A stretch of 64,000 nt of DNA from Zeugodacus cucurbitae (Eukaryota > Arthropoda > Insecta > Diptera > Tephritidae): the NCBI RefSeq assembly GCF_028554725.1, contig NC_071667.1, positions 10,895,501 through 10,959,500 on the forward strand, read 5' to 3'. The position numbers and the translations under genes are program-made. Below, in pieces: positions 35,066 to 47,782 of the stretch. The notes under the pieces are model-generated. The model worked only from the letters and a program-made list of their open reading frames with translations. It did no database searches and had not been told where the DNA came from. The first letter of the stretch is position 1; the number at the start of each line of letters is the position of its first letter.

Positions 35066-37568
35066 TTACGTGAACTTCTACACATGATCCCATCCTACAG
35101 ATAAACTTAAAATTGTAGCTTGAATAGGTATAAAAACTTAAGCAGAAAGTCGTTTAGGTCTACAACATTCAATTCGTCGTCACAAAAAATAATTACAGTC
35201 TCATCAACGTCATTAGATCAACTAGCAGAGATCTTGTTTTGAGAAGCCGGAGCTTTGAAAAAACCCTCTTCATATATGGAGTAAACCAAGAACAATTTGA
35301 TGTCAGTAGTAATTTTTCAAATAATTATAGTGAATACTATATTTGAGCATGATTGACATGAACTTAAACTAATTTTAATAACGCCAGGCCATACGAATTA
35401 CATGTTTTAAAACTCCATAATAAACTCGAAGTCTACTAAAGATATTTTATTGCCAATAGATTTAAGAAAAACGAAAACATAAAATTAGCATAAATTTCAA
35501 AGAATTTTATTGAATTCGTGATCGTAAATCAAACTATAAAAAGACAATAAGATAAGAAGTAATTCAAACACAATAGCTTTATGAGCTTTTATGCTCGAAC
35601 GATTGTAGAGCTCTCTCACACACTCTTACATACATACGTAGAAATACCGTAATAAATACCAGCGGTGATCAGCGTTGCTCGGTGACTTCGCTGACCCGTC
35701 AAGTCAAAGGTGTCACCATTTCACCAACATGGCATACAACAACACACGCCACAACAATGGCGCACACACACGTCGCGGCAATTGAGATGTCATCTGCATA
35801 GATTCAATGGAAATTTTAAGCATATTAAATTGTTCGACAGTATGCCAGTCAGTATGTAATTGTTAGTGGCCACTTGGACCACCCCAAAGTCAAGTCAAGA
35901 TGATATGACTCAATAACCGGCGCATGAACGCGGCAGATGGTCGATGGTGGTGTTGTAAAAATGCTCAAAATGCAATTTATGTCTGTTTTCATGTGTTATT
36001 AACGGTTTTCTTTATGACAGGATCCGCTGCTCCTCCTCGACCGTTAATGTCGCATTGATTTGGGCCAATGAAGCTACACTATTGCTGTTGTTATATGTAT
36101 AGTAGGCACACAGCTGTATTTAAGTAATATATTCGCTCATATCTGCGACCTTTATGAGCTTCACTTAGTCTGGTTTGTCATTTTTACACGCTGCAATATC
36201 TCAATAAACCGATACTTTCTTGTCGATGTCAGTTGAAGGTTATAGAGTTCATATTTAGGCAATCATTTTGTTCGTTCTTCAAATTGTCATTTTTGTTACT
36301 CGGTTAAGGAAAATAACTGGGGTCTAAAAGATTATAATAGTCCGAGAAAGGTTATGTTGAATATTCGTATAATAAATTTTTGTTGTCTACGAAACGTGTT
36401 GACTTCTGTATATCTGTATGTCCGCGGACGACTGGCCGACTTCTGATTCAAACCCGCAGCTCAGGAACTACCCTAATAATTTCACCCAAAAATCGGTTCA
36501 AGGCTTCACCTATCTACGATATACCTACTATAAGTTAGTTTTCGAACTGCTGGACGTCTTTATACCCTATATATCGGTCATTATGTAAGATATCTTAACG
36601 AATTATGAAAACTTAATACAATTATTAATTAATCGAATATCTGCATAATTATGTAATTTAATTGTTTTGCAGCTGCAAAATGCGACGTGTCAATTTGCTT
36701 GCAGCTCAAAATAACATATGTAAATTTGCAACAACAAACATAAATGAATATACACATGCACTGGCACTGCGCCATTGATAGAATACAATTGTTGTCTGTA
36801 ACTACAGCAACAATAGCCAACATAGTTGAAGCCAACGCGACAGCAACAGGTAAGTTTGTGAATAAACAAGGTTAAAGTTGCCGAACAGAGAATTTATCAA
36901 TGGAGCCACCCACGTGCCACACGGGCTCTGGCTGCTGGGCCAGAAGGCAAGTAGATAAACGAATCAACGAATCAGCGAAGTAGCGAATGAGCCAACGAGC
37001 CAATTCCGTATGCCAAATGTCATTACAACGTGGGTGGGTATATAATGAATCGTATGCTTTAGCGTATCTGCAGCCGATGTATCGATTGCCGTCGTTGCAT
37101 TGCGACAGCTCCCTGCGGTACCCGTTATCTGCTGTTAAAGCAATACCTACATCGTGTAGGAGAATAGCTGAAAGCTGAAAGCTCATTTACGCCGAAAGCT
37201 TTTCCCATTATTAATGCTTTTGCAGCGCTAGAAATGCGTGTGACGCGTGTAGAAGTGTTTGCAAAAAGATTTGGTATTTTCAAATGTGAAAGCTTCTTGG
37301 TGAACGGTTATGTGCTTTCAAATTTAAATATTTCTCAGAATTCTTAATGAAAATTTTAATAATCAAATATATAATATTTTTAAAAATTTTCAGCAAGACT
37401 GGTTTTTTAGCTTTATTTATCAGGCTAATTATAATTTTTTATATTGAAAAATAAACTCGAGTAAGGATTCATAGCTATAAAAATACACTTTGAGGACCAT
37501 AATATAATATTTGTTTGAATTCTTAAAAATTAAAATCTTAGAACTTTGGAAAGCTTTATATCATTAAG
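35066..37568. other. Intergenic stretch, no gene seen
   Basis: No coding exon is supported. Around 36400-36600 short phrases (TATGTCCGCGG, AAAAATCGGTTCAAGG, ATACCCTATATATCGG) resemble a strongly diverged fragment of the modular repeat. Confidence 0.45.
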
Positions 37569-37690
37569 CAGTCATACTCCGGTAAAAATTGTCAAATCTC
37601 CGAGTATATTTTTGCCACAAAAAAAAAAACAGTCATACTCCGGTAAAAATTGTCAAATCTCCGAGTATATTTTTGCCACAAAAAAACTAT
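37569..37690. repeat. Two-copy 61-bp tandem duplication
   Basis: CAGTCATACTCCGGTAAAAA begins at 37569 and again at 37630. The two units are essentially identical through TTTTTGCCAC and differ mainly in the length of the closing A run. The identity indicates a recent duplication by slippage or unequal exchange. Confidence 0.95.
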
Positions 37691-39562
37691 TGATAAGGTG
37701 TATTAGAGGAATTTAGAACTTTTAGGAACTTCGTTTTTGGAAACTTTCAAAAAAAGTGATGCACTCTATAGTGAGTTTCCCAATACAATACAATGATTAT
37801 CTAATACAGGGTGCCTTAAAAGAGCCTTTAAAGCTATTTTAAATCTCGTAACTATTCTTCTTTGATTATACATATATACGCAAATATAATATATAATAAC
37901 TGTTGTGACTAGATTTCTAGTCAGCTGACAGATTATTTCTGGTTTAGTCCGTTAAATTTCTATATATATAGCGGAGACTCAAAACTCAATAGTTGACAGT
38001 GGTAACCCGATTTTATTGAGCAAAAGCGCCATTTCGTGTTCAATGTGTGACAGCGGCAATAACAACTCTAGAATCAGACGAGAACGAGTGGGTTGTGTAA
38101 GATCACCGTCAAACAAAATGAAGTGAAAACGAAAAAGTCAACAACAAAACTCTGCGAAGAATAGGCGAAATGAGCGCGCTATAGCATACAACCCACACAA
38201 CCCCAAGCTAAGTGTTGCCCCAGGCACGAGGCAATATCCAATAAAATACCAAAACCAACATATGGGGGCTGACAACGATGCACACACATACACACACACT
38301 GAAAGGTTTATGCTTGCATACAAATACGCCCCTGGAAATAGAAGAGGCTTAGGTCGAGTTAGAAGCCAACAACAACGAACGAGTTAAGCTGAAATAAAAG
38401 CAGTTGAAAATTTGCGGGGGAATGCATACATACACAAACTAACAAGCAAGCAAATACAATGCAAAGAATTGGAATGGATTGACAACAACAACAACAATGA
38501 TATTGCTGGTGCAGGCGTTGGCGGGGAAAGGTGGTACGTGGTGCAGAGCGGCAACAATAACACTGCTGTAGATATTTGCCTACACACGCTAGTTGAAGTG
38601 TGACAAAAACACATACAAACAGGCGCAAATACCCACACAGGAACCCACACACGCACACGCACATGCAATAGGCGTACATATGACATTTACATGCAAACAC
38701 ACACATACACACATACATACGCGAGGTATGTACATATATGGAAACTTAGCGCGCCTTTGCGCAAATCCAAGCAAACACATATATAGAATGTACAAAAAAA
38801 CAACGAAATAAGGCGATGATCAGCCCACGATCGCCATACGCCAGCGCCGAGCTTTAGCCGGAGCAAAGTTTGATGCCGAAAACGTTGAATGAACCGTGCA
38901 TGGAGCGGACGACTTGAATTAATGCGCTAACAACTGACGCTGAGTATCGCGTGCAACTTTGCCACGGAGAGAGTGATCTTCCAGCAGGCAGTGCCAATAC
39001 CAATTCCAATGCCGGTATGTCAGTGTAAACCCAACAGTTTAACGTGCAAAAAGCTCGATCAATGTGCTGATCTTACAATCTAGTGATCGTGGCGAGCGCG
39101 TCACAAAAAATACTGGCGACGTACGCAAAATAAAACAAAAAAAAACAAAAAAAGATAGCCAAATGGTAATAAAAATAAAAATGTACACAAAATTAATATT
39201 TATAAAAAAATGTGCAACAAAAGCGTTGTAAATGCATACATCCGGTTCTGACTGCGAAGTGCAATTATCTATACTTAACGAAAGCGCGCGCGTGCGTGTG
39301 TATTGAGAAGGATATGAAAACGCAATAAAAGAATTGAAGGAAATAACACGCTAGTTTGCGAATCTAGCAGGCGCTTTAAGGTCTTGTTGCACGCGCAGGC
39401 GCCGCCTGCTCGCACTCCCTCCGCCAAGCCGTCATATGTGGCGTCGCCAAAAGTGCAGTGCAAATCAAAAGTGACCATCTTTTCTAAGCATATAAAAATC
39501 AAATTGCGTGTTTCAAATCTAAGTGAAATCATCTGTTGACTATGTCTAAGTGAATAACGCAA
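37691..39562. other. Low-complexity intergenic DNA
   Basis: The stretch contains CA-rich and CAACAA-rich runs (38270-38310, 38480-38500 and 38610-38730). The open frames on both strands are products of these runs. It becomes richer in GC and CpG after about 38820. Confidence 0.5.
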
Positions 39563-39570
39563 TATATAAG
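39563..39570 (+). promoter_or_regulatory. Possible TATA box
   Basis: TATATAAG sits in an unusually GC- and CpG-rich stretch for this window (38.8-40.2 kb), upstream of a strong splice donor at 40206. This fits a core promoter of a + strand transcript, perhaps of the Q/P-rich gene at 49.5 kb. No transcript evidence is available. Confidence 0.25.
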
Positions 39571-39592
39571 TGCGCGCTGTACCGCACGACCC

Positions 39593-40205
39593 AAAAAACG
39601 CAAGCGCAACTGCATAAATCGTATGAGCCGCCGGCTTTTTTCGTACACTTTGTTTGCATACAACACATCGCGCTCGTGTGCTTTCCTCAGTGCCATAGCG
39701 CTAGTGCGAAACTAAGTTATGCGCTCCAGTATACCAGTGCGATCGCTATCATACGTTGTGCCACACCGTGTTATTCCGCCATTTAGGCATTTTGCATTCT
39801 ATACCGCCTTATCGGCGTACAGCATCGGGCATTGTACAACACCGGTCGGGCGTGTTTAGGGAGCGCGTGCGCTCTACTGTAGTTGACACTAGTAATTGAA
39901 ACTACTGTCTCAGTATATAGTATAACGCGCCGCCGCGTTCGCGTTTGTCAAAAGCATATCGCTTTGCCACCATCTCCGCTTGGCCAGCCAGCGGCAGCTA
40001 TCTATGCGCGCGCTGGTAATTAATTATGTTTGCATCGCGTAAGTTGACAATCGAGTTGCAATCGCTAACATTTCAACAGTGAATTTGTGGTTACAACGCG
40101 GCGATATCAACGCAGATTTCAGCTTTATTAACTTTTGGCATATGAACTTAAGTTTGCAGTTTCCGGTACTTAGTGCGTGCAATCACGCGCACAAAACGCT
40201 TCGTG
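39593..40205 (+). other. Candidate non-coding first exon
   Basis: CpG-rich, non-repetitive sequence ends at a strong donor, G|GTGAGT at 40206. It has several short upstream frames and no long one, as expected for a 5' untranslated exon. A matching acceptor exists at 49211-49212 (TTCTCTTTGCAG), before the first clear coding exon of the next gene, which would give a 9-kb intron. This link is an inference from composition and splice signals only, and the start of the exon is a guess from the TATA-like box. Confidence 0.3.
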
Positions 40206-40499
40206 GTGAGTAGGATTCTTTTAAATTAAGTTCATAATTATAGCATGTATTATTAAAAGATATCACTCTTGAGTATTTTCCATCTATAAAGCGATCTCAA
40301 GTAAGCACGCTTAGGGGCTATCAATATGAAACGTTGTAACTTCTTAAAACTAGAACAATTTATCTATAAACGACTTTCTACAAGTAAAAAAAATTATCAG
40401 ATCTCATTCTCCTCCTTTATGAGATCTCTCATCAACATCAAATAGGTTCTCAATCATCTAATTTGATCTATCTTCAGTCCCAGCTTTATACTAACAATA
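40206..40499. other. Intergenic or intronic gap
   Basis: AT-rich sequence after the candidate donor. No feature seen. Confidence 0.4.
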
Positions 40500-40850
40500 A
40501 TTTCATTAGGTGCAGGTCGCTCTCCGATTGATCTTTCTAACGAAGTTGAAGTCTTCCTCTGCTTCCATGGGTGGTTACTGCATCGAACACTTTGAAAGCT
40601 ACATTCGCACAACATGACCTAACCAGAGTAGCCGCTGTCTTTTTATTCGCTGGATTATGTCAATGTCGCCATATACCTCATTCATCTCACAGTTCCATGG
40701 CCTATGGTATTCGCCGTTGCCAATGTTCAAAGTTCCATAAATCTTCCGCAAAACCTTTCTCTCGAAAACTACAAGTGCCGTCTCATCAAATTTCGACACC
40801 ACTCACGTCACTGTACCATCTAGCAGGACGGGGCTAATAAGAGACTTGTA
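40500..40850 (-). pseudogene. LINE C-terminal fragment
   Basis: The minus strand from 40802 reads FDETALVVFERKVLRKIYG, then GNGEYHRPWNCEMNEVYGDI, then IIQRIKRQRLLWLGHVVRM, and continues past the frame end as a VFDAVTTHGSRGR segment. This is the conserved C-terminal tail of the same kind of LINE ORF2 as the 34-35 kb fragment (the ERKVLRKIYG and RLLWLGHVVRM blocks follow the RT thumb). It is a separate 5'-truncated copy. The + frame at 40571-40837 is a shadow. Confidence 0.85.
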
Positions 40851-42189
40851 TAGTTTATAAAGGTATAAACTCTGACTCGAAACAGAGAATTACGAACCAA
40901 ATGATGCACACAGAACTCCAGTGTGGTATTGAGGTTTCTAGACTAATTTCTTGGAATAAATCCGCATACTCTTGGGATACCTATTACTTGTGGAATTGAC
41001 TCACACTAAATTGCAGAGTCAAGCTTGATTGCAGTCCATATTACACAAAACATCTTTTGTTAAATAATGGTTTTATCTTAATTTATTTGAATGTGCAATA
41101 TTGGAGAAAGAGCTTTTTTAACGTATATTTTTCAAACGAAAACCCAATACGAAGGCTGCTATACATATATATTTCTGGCCTAATAATGAAAATAGGAATA
41201 TTTATCAACGAAAATGGATTTATTGTTTTTCAAAATATTCTCCATCAAAATTTATACACTTTTGCATGAGCTCAAACCAATTTTCGAACCACTTTTTTGA
41301 GCCTTTTTTAATTCCCTGTAAATAAAACAATTCACGATTAAATGACAAAACGTTCTGAGTGATGTTATGCTAAAAAATGTCAAACTTTCCAATGGAAATG
41401 TCAGATTGCACCTGGCAACACTTAGTGTTGAATAGGCCAGAAATATATGTAGCAGCCCTCGTACAAACATAAAATATATATATATATATATATATATACG
41501 AAGCTTTCCTGTGAGAGCTTTTCATTGAGGGAAAGTTCGTGTGTCGCCCATTCATTGATATTTTTCCATTTTTTTTTGGAGCGCCTTCTCTCTCGTTTTT
41601 TCTCGTTAACGCTGTCTGAAATACTTCAATTCGTTCGGCTTCAACATAATATACATATATATATCTATAGTATATATGTATGTGCACTTGCATGTATTTC
41701 AATATTTGTTTTGATAGCAAAGCAACAGTTTTCCACGTCGCTCTCATACCATCGATGCTCCATCGATTCCTACCTCAACAGCCATTTCACCTTAGTAACG
41801 CGCCTACACGCGCTGCAAAGTCGAAAAGAGCATAGCACTAGTGCTGATAATAATTTTGTTAAGGCGAAAAGTGAAGTACCCTAAGAAAGCACAAAAAATC
41901 CAATAAGATAGCAATAATTATAAGTAAAAGTGATAATGAACAAAGGTGGATTGTTTTGTTTGGCTTAATGCAGGAAAACTGCTTACCATTATACTTAATG
42001 ATTAGATGATTCTAATTGGTTTCATTTATTTTGGGCGAGCTATCAATGAGGGTGTGTGAGTTCTGGCAAAAATTACAGACTCGTAATAATTGAGCAGCAT
42101 GTCTGGGCGATTATGAATACACCGTCAACAAAACATTTTTTGCATTGTTTTTAACTAATTTTCCTGGCTAAAAACATGCGCTATAATGG
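40851..42189. other. No gene seen; TA microsatellite
   Basis: Contains a TA run at 41474-41498. The overlapping frames at 41370-41884 on both strands depend on TA and AT repeats and are not supported. Confidence 0.5.
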
Positions 42190-42955
42190 CAGTTTTTGTG
42201 TTTAGTAAGGCATAGGATCAAAAGGTGAAACAGGAACGGGAGCAGGCTTCTTCTGTAAAAACTCGCATACAGAAAGCGGCTTAAAACTAAACGACTACAA
42301 CTCGGTATTTCAAGCTGAGATGGTCGGACTAAGGGAAGGCGCTAGGTGGGCTTGTGCCCAAACAAACAGGTCCATCAACTTTTTTGTGGATAGCCAAGCC
42401 GCAATTAAGGCTATCAGACCTTTCAGTTCTCTCAAGCGTTGCCTAAAGCAATGGAATGCTAGGGGAACATCTCAGGTCCTGGAACATGTGCAACAGTGCT
42501 CGTACCACAAAACTACTATGAGGTATTGTTGACACTGGACAGACCAAAAAACTTCTTACTTTAAGCAAAAGAGAACTAAGCTGTATCAAAGGGGTTATCA
42601 CGAGGCACCTACCTCTAAGAGGCCACCTGCAGAGACTTGGTATAGTGCAATCGGCAGAATGCAGGGCGTGAGCGGAAATTGACGAGACACTAGAACATTA
42701 TCTCTGCGAATGCCCAGCCTTCTGTCGGTTAAGAAGAGATACCTTCCATGGCTCCAATTACTCTAATCTGAGAGAAATTGGGCAGCTGGGATGGAAAAAA
42801 CTCAGAAGCTTCGTTAAATCGACCGAGTTGATCAGGTGATGCTTATCAAGGTACCTTCGGGGAGCACAATGGGCCTAATAGTGGCGTAAGTGCGGCCGCT
42901 TGCGGTCAGGCCCTCTTCGCTTTGCTTTTCAACCAACCAACCAAGGCATAGATAT
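42190..42955 (+). pseudogene. LINE 3' end: RNase H domain and zinc-binding tail
   Basis: From about 42228 the frame reads GTGAGFFCKNSHTESGL, then VFQAEMVGLREGARWA and INFFVDSQAAIKAI. The glutamate and second aspartate of an RNase H1 fold are present; the TDGS strand with the first aspartate is not seen. After a frame break the sequence gives TRHLPLRGHLQRLGI, a stop within ECRA, then LEHYLCECPAFCRLRRDTFHG and ends SFVKSTELIR at a stop near 42840. This cysteine and histidine arrangement is typical of LINEs of the Jockey/I/R1 group with an RNase H domain. The 3' untranslated part ends in CCAACCAACCAA near 42945. Confidence 0.82.
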
Positions 42956-45783
42956 TTATAAGGATTCATCAACGACGGTGAAACCTCATTCATGTATCAC
43001 TTCTTTCACATATTTGATTAAACTCAGGACTATGACTAACCTATGATTCGATTTCGAATGTTTGTCGCTCTTTTTCGTCCACTCCTAAAATATTTGCAGA
43101 ATTTAGCTCAATTTTCCGTTGGCACTTCGTTGTCAAAGCCGTGTATTCGTAGTATAGATGCTACAATCTATTAGAGAGATAGAGAGTTTCAACGGAGACA
43201 TTTCTCCAAAGAGGATTTATAGTTACAATGACGACCAAAGTCTATTTATTTCCGTTTCGCTTTATGCATGTTTCTGGCTTTAAATTGGGACCAGAAGTTG
43301 AAATCTTGCGCATAAAAAGTCCGATGAAAAGTACCGAAAGTTTATCGTGAGATCTACTATTTAATACGAATCACTACCAAACTCTTGCTGGTGGCAAATA
43401 AAATGTTCACTTTGAAGACAAGTGTTATTGAATTATCCTTCAAAGAATTATGACTAAGTTAAATATATATGTATATCTTATGGATAAATGTAGTAATTGT
43501 GATCAGGTATTTATTTTACTGGAAATCATAAAAAAATTAACTCAAAAGACGCTCTAATTGATATACGTATATATTAAATACCTGCAAATTCAATGTTTTA
43601 GTAAAGAAGACTTTCAATAAAGCAATTTATTCATTTGCATATTTTACAACTTACTTACAATATACTATATGTATGCGTGTGTGTGTCCATGTTAAATGTC
43701 GTCACTTGCTCTCAGCTGTGCGTAAGCAATACATATGGACAATATATTTTTATGAGCTATGAGTGCTTCTGGCGGCACGCGCTCTCACTGCGTACCGTTA
43801 TCACAACATTTAGCAGTCAATAAATAGGCATACATACAGTTAGACATAGAGCTAGATAGACAAAGCAACGTCATCATTAACGAGTATGCGGTTGATAGGC
43901 AATGTAACACATACTCAGCTGCACAGCCAACGCAACACTGTGTGTATGCTGTCTAAAGAAGTTGGTGAGCCTGTGAGCTTGTAAATTTATGAATTCAACT
44001 TCACTTGGCCCACATTGCAGTTGATTGCTTACTTACTCATATATTTCTATTTTATTAATTTCTATGAGTATAACAACATTTAAACAAAGTAGTTCCTATG
44101 AAATTCAGTTATTATTATTTTTAATTAAATGAAATTAATTACGAAGCTTCAAATGCCTAATTAATCCAGAACTTTAATTTCCATTGTGTTTTTTTAGTTT
44201 AATATGCCTACTCGGAATTTTTAAATTTTCGTTAAGAGAACTAAAAATACCTCCAATTAATCGTATTATCTTTATAAATACCTAAGTTGGTTGTTCTTAC
44301 GCAGTTCAAAGCCTTTTTGTTATATCCTTATTAGTACTAACTGCCAACCCAACCCCAACTTTCGGAAGTCCACATAAGTGCACCCAATAATAATGAAACA
44401 TAAATATACAGTTTACAACATTTGATTTGTAGTTAACGCTCAACACCAACACAACAAGTAAGGCTTCCATGGATGCTACGCAAGTGAGCGCGTAGGCAAT
44501 TGTTTACAAAATGACTCGTCCACTCGGTCGGCTTGTAGGTGGCGACGACGCGCACAATATGTCCACTTCCGCAGTCAATAAAAGTGAGACAATAATTGAT
44601 ATTATAGACAACTATCAGTTGTTAAGAGTGCCGACGACAGCATTGCGTGTCCTGGCTGACTGACAGTGACATTAATATGCCGTTTTCACGCATATTGCGT
44701 TGACGCGTTCTATTCGAATGCCAACGGCGTGTTGTCTATCAACGCTGTTACTGGCGTCATGAAACATTCACTTTGTGCGTTATAGTGTCGACCGCATTTG
44801 ACCTCACAAAAACCTCACGAATTGCTCGCCAGCCACCACACGCTCCACTTGTTGCGCTCCTTTGGAATTGCTTACGACTTCCTTTTAGCACTTACTTTGC
44901 TGTGCTTTCACCTTTGTCGTTTGCCACTGTCAGGCGCGGTGTTTTAGACCACTCACACTCGCGCACAGGCTTACTGCAAATACGCACTCAACTAAATGTG
45001 CTTACACATTTACAAACTTCAACACACACACACTTGCACGCACTTGCGCACGCACTTTTCCGCGCACTTTCGTTCGCTTAGCTTTCCTTTGGCCATCAAT
45101 GAGCGTTCGTTAGATCTCCCGCTCTTTTGCCTGTGCGCTTGTTTGCCGCGTTTATTTATTTTCCGTTTGTTGTTTTTTGGCTGTTTTTGTGAAAAGCACA
45201 TTCCTCTTGCGCTTTCCGACGCTTTTAATTTCGTTTGCACCTTTGCACTCATTCATACATTTCGCTTTCGTTTGAATCTCCCACAGTTGGCTGCCCACCA
45301 TGCAGAGCGCGCCACCCGTCGACGGCAGTATGTCCCCACGCGCTTTTCCACCCAATCTTTGCTCGCCACCCGCTCGTTCGCACGTTCGTTCTGTTTTGCT
45401 GTTGCTAGTTGTCGCCTGTTGCGTTGTTAGCTTTATTTTTCACATTGTTTCATTGTTGGCAGCGACGCCAACAGCCACTGTAAAGGCTGACGCTACACAA
45501 ACAATCGGCGCTGTTGATGTTGCTATTGCCATTTCGCTGCTGCTGCTGCTCACTTTAGTATCAGCGTTGATTTTCCAAATTCACTTTTACCGGCTGCTAG
45601 CCGATAGTAGCGACTCGGTGGCTCGACAGCTCGACAGCGCGTCTCTCCCGGTAGTTTGTCTAGTGTGTTAAGAACTTTACGACATTTGTTTCATTTCGTA
45701 TCGCGTCAGCGAAAGTCGTTGCGCTCGAGCATCATTATTAACGTGCAAAAACTTATAAAAACGTAGTATATATTTTTACGCCA
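42956..45783. other. Intergenic or intronic stretch, no gene seen
   Basis: AT-rich until about 44400, then rich in pyrimidines and GC up to 45780. The frames at 44773-45671 are leucine-, cysteine- and histidine-rich by composition, overlap each other in several frames, and lack family resemblance. I treat them as non-coding. Confidence 0.45.
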
Positions 45784-46006
45784 AAATGTGGCAATTGCTG
45801 TTTAATCGTTTGTTTCCGCAACGGAGCAACAGTTAGGAAATAAGCGAAAAATAACGGATTATTATTTTTTATTTTTTTTTTGTTTTACGTTGAAATAAGT
45901 TGTTGAAATAATTTGTCAAAATATAAAAATAATCGGTGCGAGAATTCCGTCGTACGAATGCTACGAAAACGTAAAGAAGTGCCCAAGTGACCGTCGCGGG
46001 TAGTGT
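45754..46006 (+). promoter_or_regulatory. Candidate alternative promoter and short first exon
   Basis: TATAAAA at 45754-45760 is followed, at the usual distance, by a non-coding stretch that ends at a good donor, GTAAGT at 46007. The preceding 1 kb is GC- and pyrimidine-rich. It could be a second first exon for the gene whose coding begins at 49548. The evidence is only sequence signals. Confidence 0.2.
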
Positions 46007-46511
46007 GTAAGTTGCGGGCTTTCGTTTGCCGCCGGTGCATTTATGTACAATATGAAAGCACATTAAAATAGTAAATTTTTATAAATTATATACAAATTAT
46101 AAACATGAATTTTTGATGGTAAATTTTATTAACTAAACACATATGAAATATGTGGTAGTTACGAAACGGTTCAAACCGAATTCCATACAAATGCAGTAGA
46201 ATATTTTGCTAATATGCGTACTATTTAGTGACAAAGTGCTTTTATCGTGAATTTTTGGAATTTTTTTAAACCAAAGAGAGCAAATATTACACAAAGTTCC
46301 CATTTGATAAAAAATATACATTATACCGAAGATAAAGTCGTTGCTGTGTATTTAAATAAATGGAATTTTTTAAATAAAATTGAAAACAAAATTTTTGAAC
46401 GAAGTCAAAATTTAGGTAAATATTTATGAATTGTTTGGTATCTGTATCATAAATTTATATGATGTAATTGTCGGATCCCGGTCGAGTTTGAGTTTAGATA
46501 CTTCTAAATTT

Positions 46512-47708
46512 TTATACTCTCGCAACAAAAGTTGCTAAGAGAGTATTATAGTTTAGTTCACATAACGGTTGTTTGAAACACCCAAAACTAAACGAGTTAG
46601 ATATAGAGTTATATACATCAAAACGATCAGGGTGACGAGACGAGTCAAAATCAAAATCAAAATTGGAATGTCTGTCTGTCCGCCCCCCAATTAAGTTTTT
46701 TGTAAATATCGCGCAAACCAATAAAGATATATAAACCAAACTTTCTGCAATCGGTTCCCTTACATACCCCACCACACACCGTGAAAATAGTTGAAATCGA
46801 ATAATAACCACGCCCACCTCCCATACAAAGGTTAGGTTGAAATTACCAAAAGTGCATTAACTCACTAACGAGAACCGTCTGAAACACTAAATTTTACAGA
46901 AGAAATAGCAGAAAGAAGCTGCGCTCCGATTTTTTTTACAAAATGGAAAATGGAAGTGGCGTCGCCCACTTATGGGTCAAAAACCATATCTCAGGAATTA
47001 CTCGACCGTTTTCAATGAAATTCGGCATATAATATTTTCTTGACACCCTGATGACACGTGTGTAAAATGGATGGAATCGGTTCATAACCACAACAACTTC
47101 CCATATAACTCAATTTTGATTCCATCTCATTCCTTCACTTTATAATATGTACATAAGCGAATAAAAAGCGAAATAAAACTTTACACAAATACTGTATATG
47201 ATCTGCGGCATCACTTGTGAAAAAATTGTCGAAATCGGACTATAATCTTTCAAAGCCCCGGATATCGAATATGAAGAACTCAGTGCCCCATGGTAATTTT
47301 TCACCGAAAATTTCGGTAAATCTCTCAGATATCTTAACTTAATTCAGGGGAAATATTTTTCTTCTAATAGTGTGTCTTTGTACCAGAAATGGTTAAAATC
47401 GGGTCAATTATAGGATTTTCAAATATACGATGGGCGTAATAGCTTATAAATCGGTTAATATGTAATATCTCAGCCAAATTAAATAAGCATATAATCTTAG
47501 ATATAATGTGTGTTGGTGGTGAAAAAGTGTGAAATCGGTTCAGGAATTACCTCAGCCTATATACTAAATATAATGATTTTCGTTTTTCTATTGGACTTTA
47601 TGCCGAATATATGGGTCAAATTGTGTGTTATCTTAATAAAAATATAGCAACAAATTGCGAGAGTATAAAATGTTATGTTGCACTCGAACGTAGCATTTCC
47701 TTACTTGT
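46512..47708 (+). repeat. Interspersed modular repeat, copy 3
   Basis: The same repeat as at 7686-8904, on the plus strand. It begins TTTTATACTCTCGCAA (from 46509) and ends with the exact inverse TTGCGAGAGTATAAAA near 47654-47669, then the hairpin tail and CCTTACTTGTTT. A section near 46670-46690 is deleted relative to copy 1 (the sequence jumps from the CTGTCTGTCCG run to the GTTTTTTGTAAATATC module). Confidence 0.75.
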
Positions 47709-47782
47709 TTCTGCCTATATCCTCCAATCGCCAGTAATGATTGTAGCACTTTTCGCACGCAGACTTCACCTTCCAGTCCAAC

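Noticed and set aside
38359..38811. Cys-rich frames near 38.4-38.8 kb
   Set aside because: They arise from CA/TG dinucleotide runs that encode alternating Cys, Val and His. No conserved spacing.
44773..45671. Overlapping frames of 100-144 codons
   Set aside because: Several frames on both strands are open at once because of pyrimidine-rich composition. There is no consistent codon bias and no known domain.
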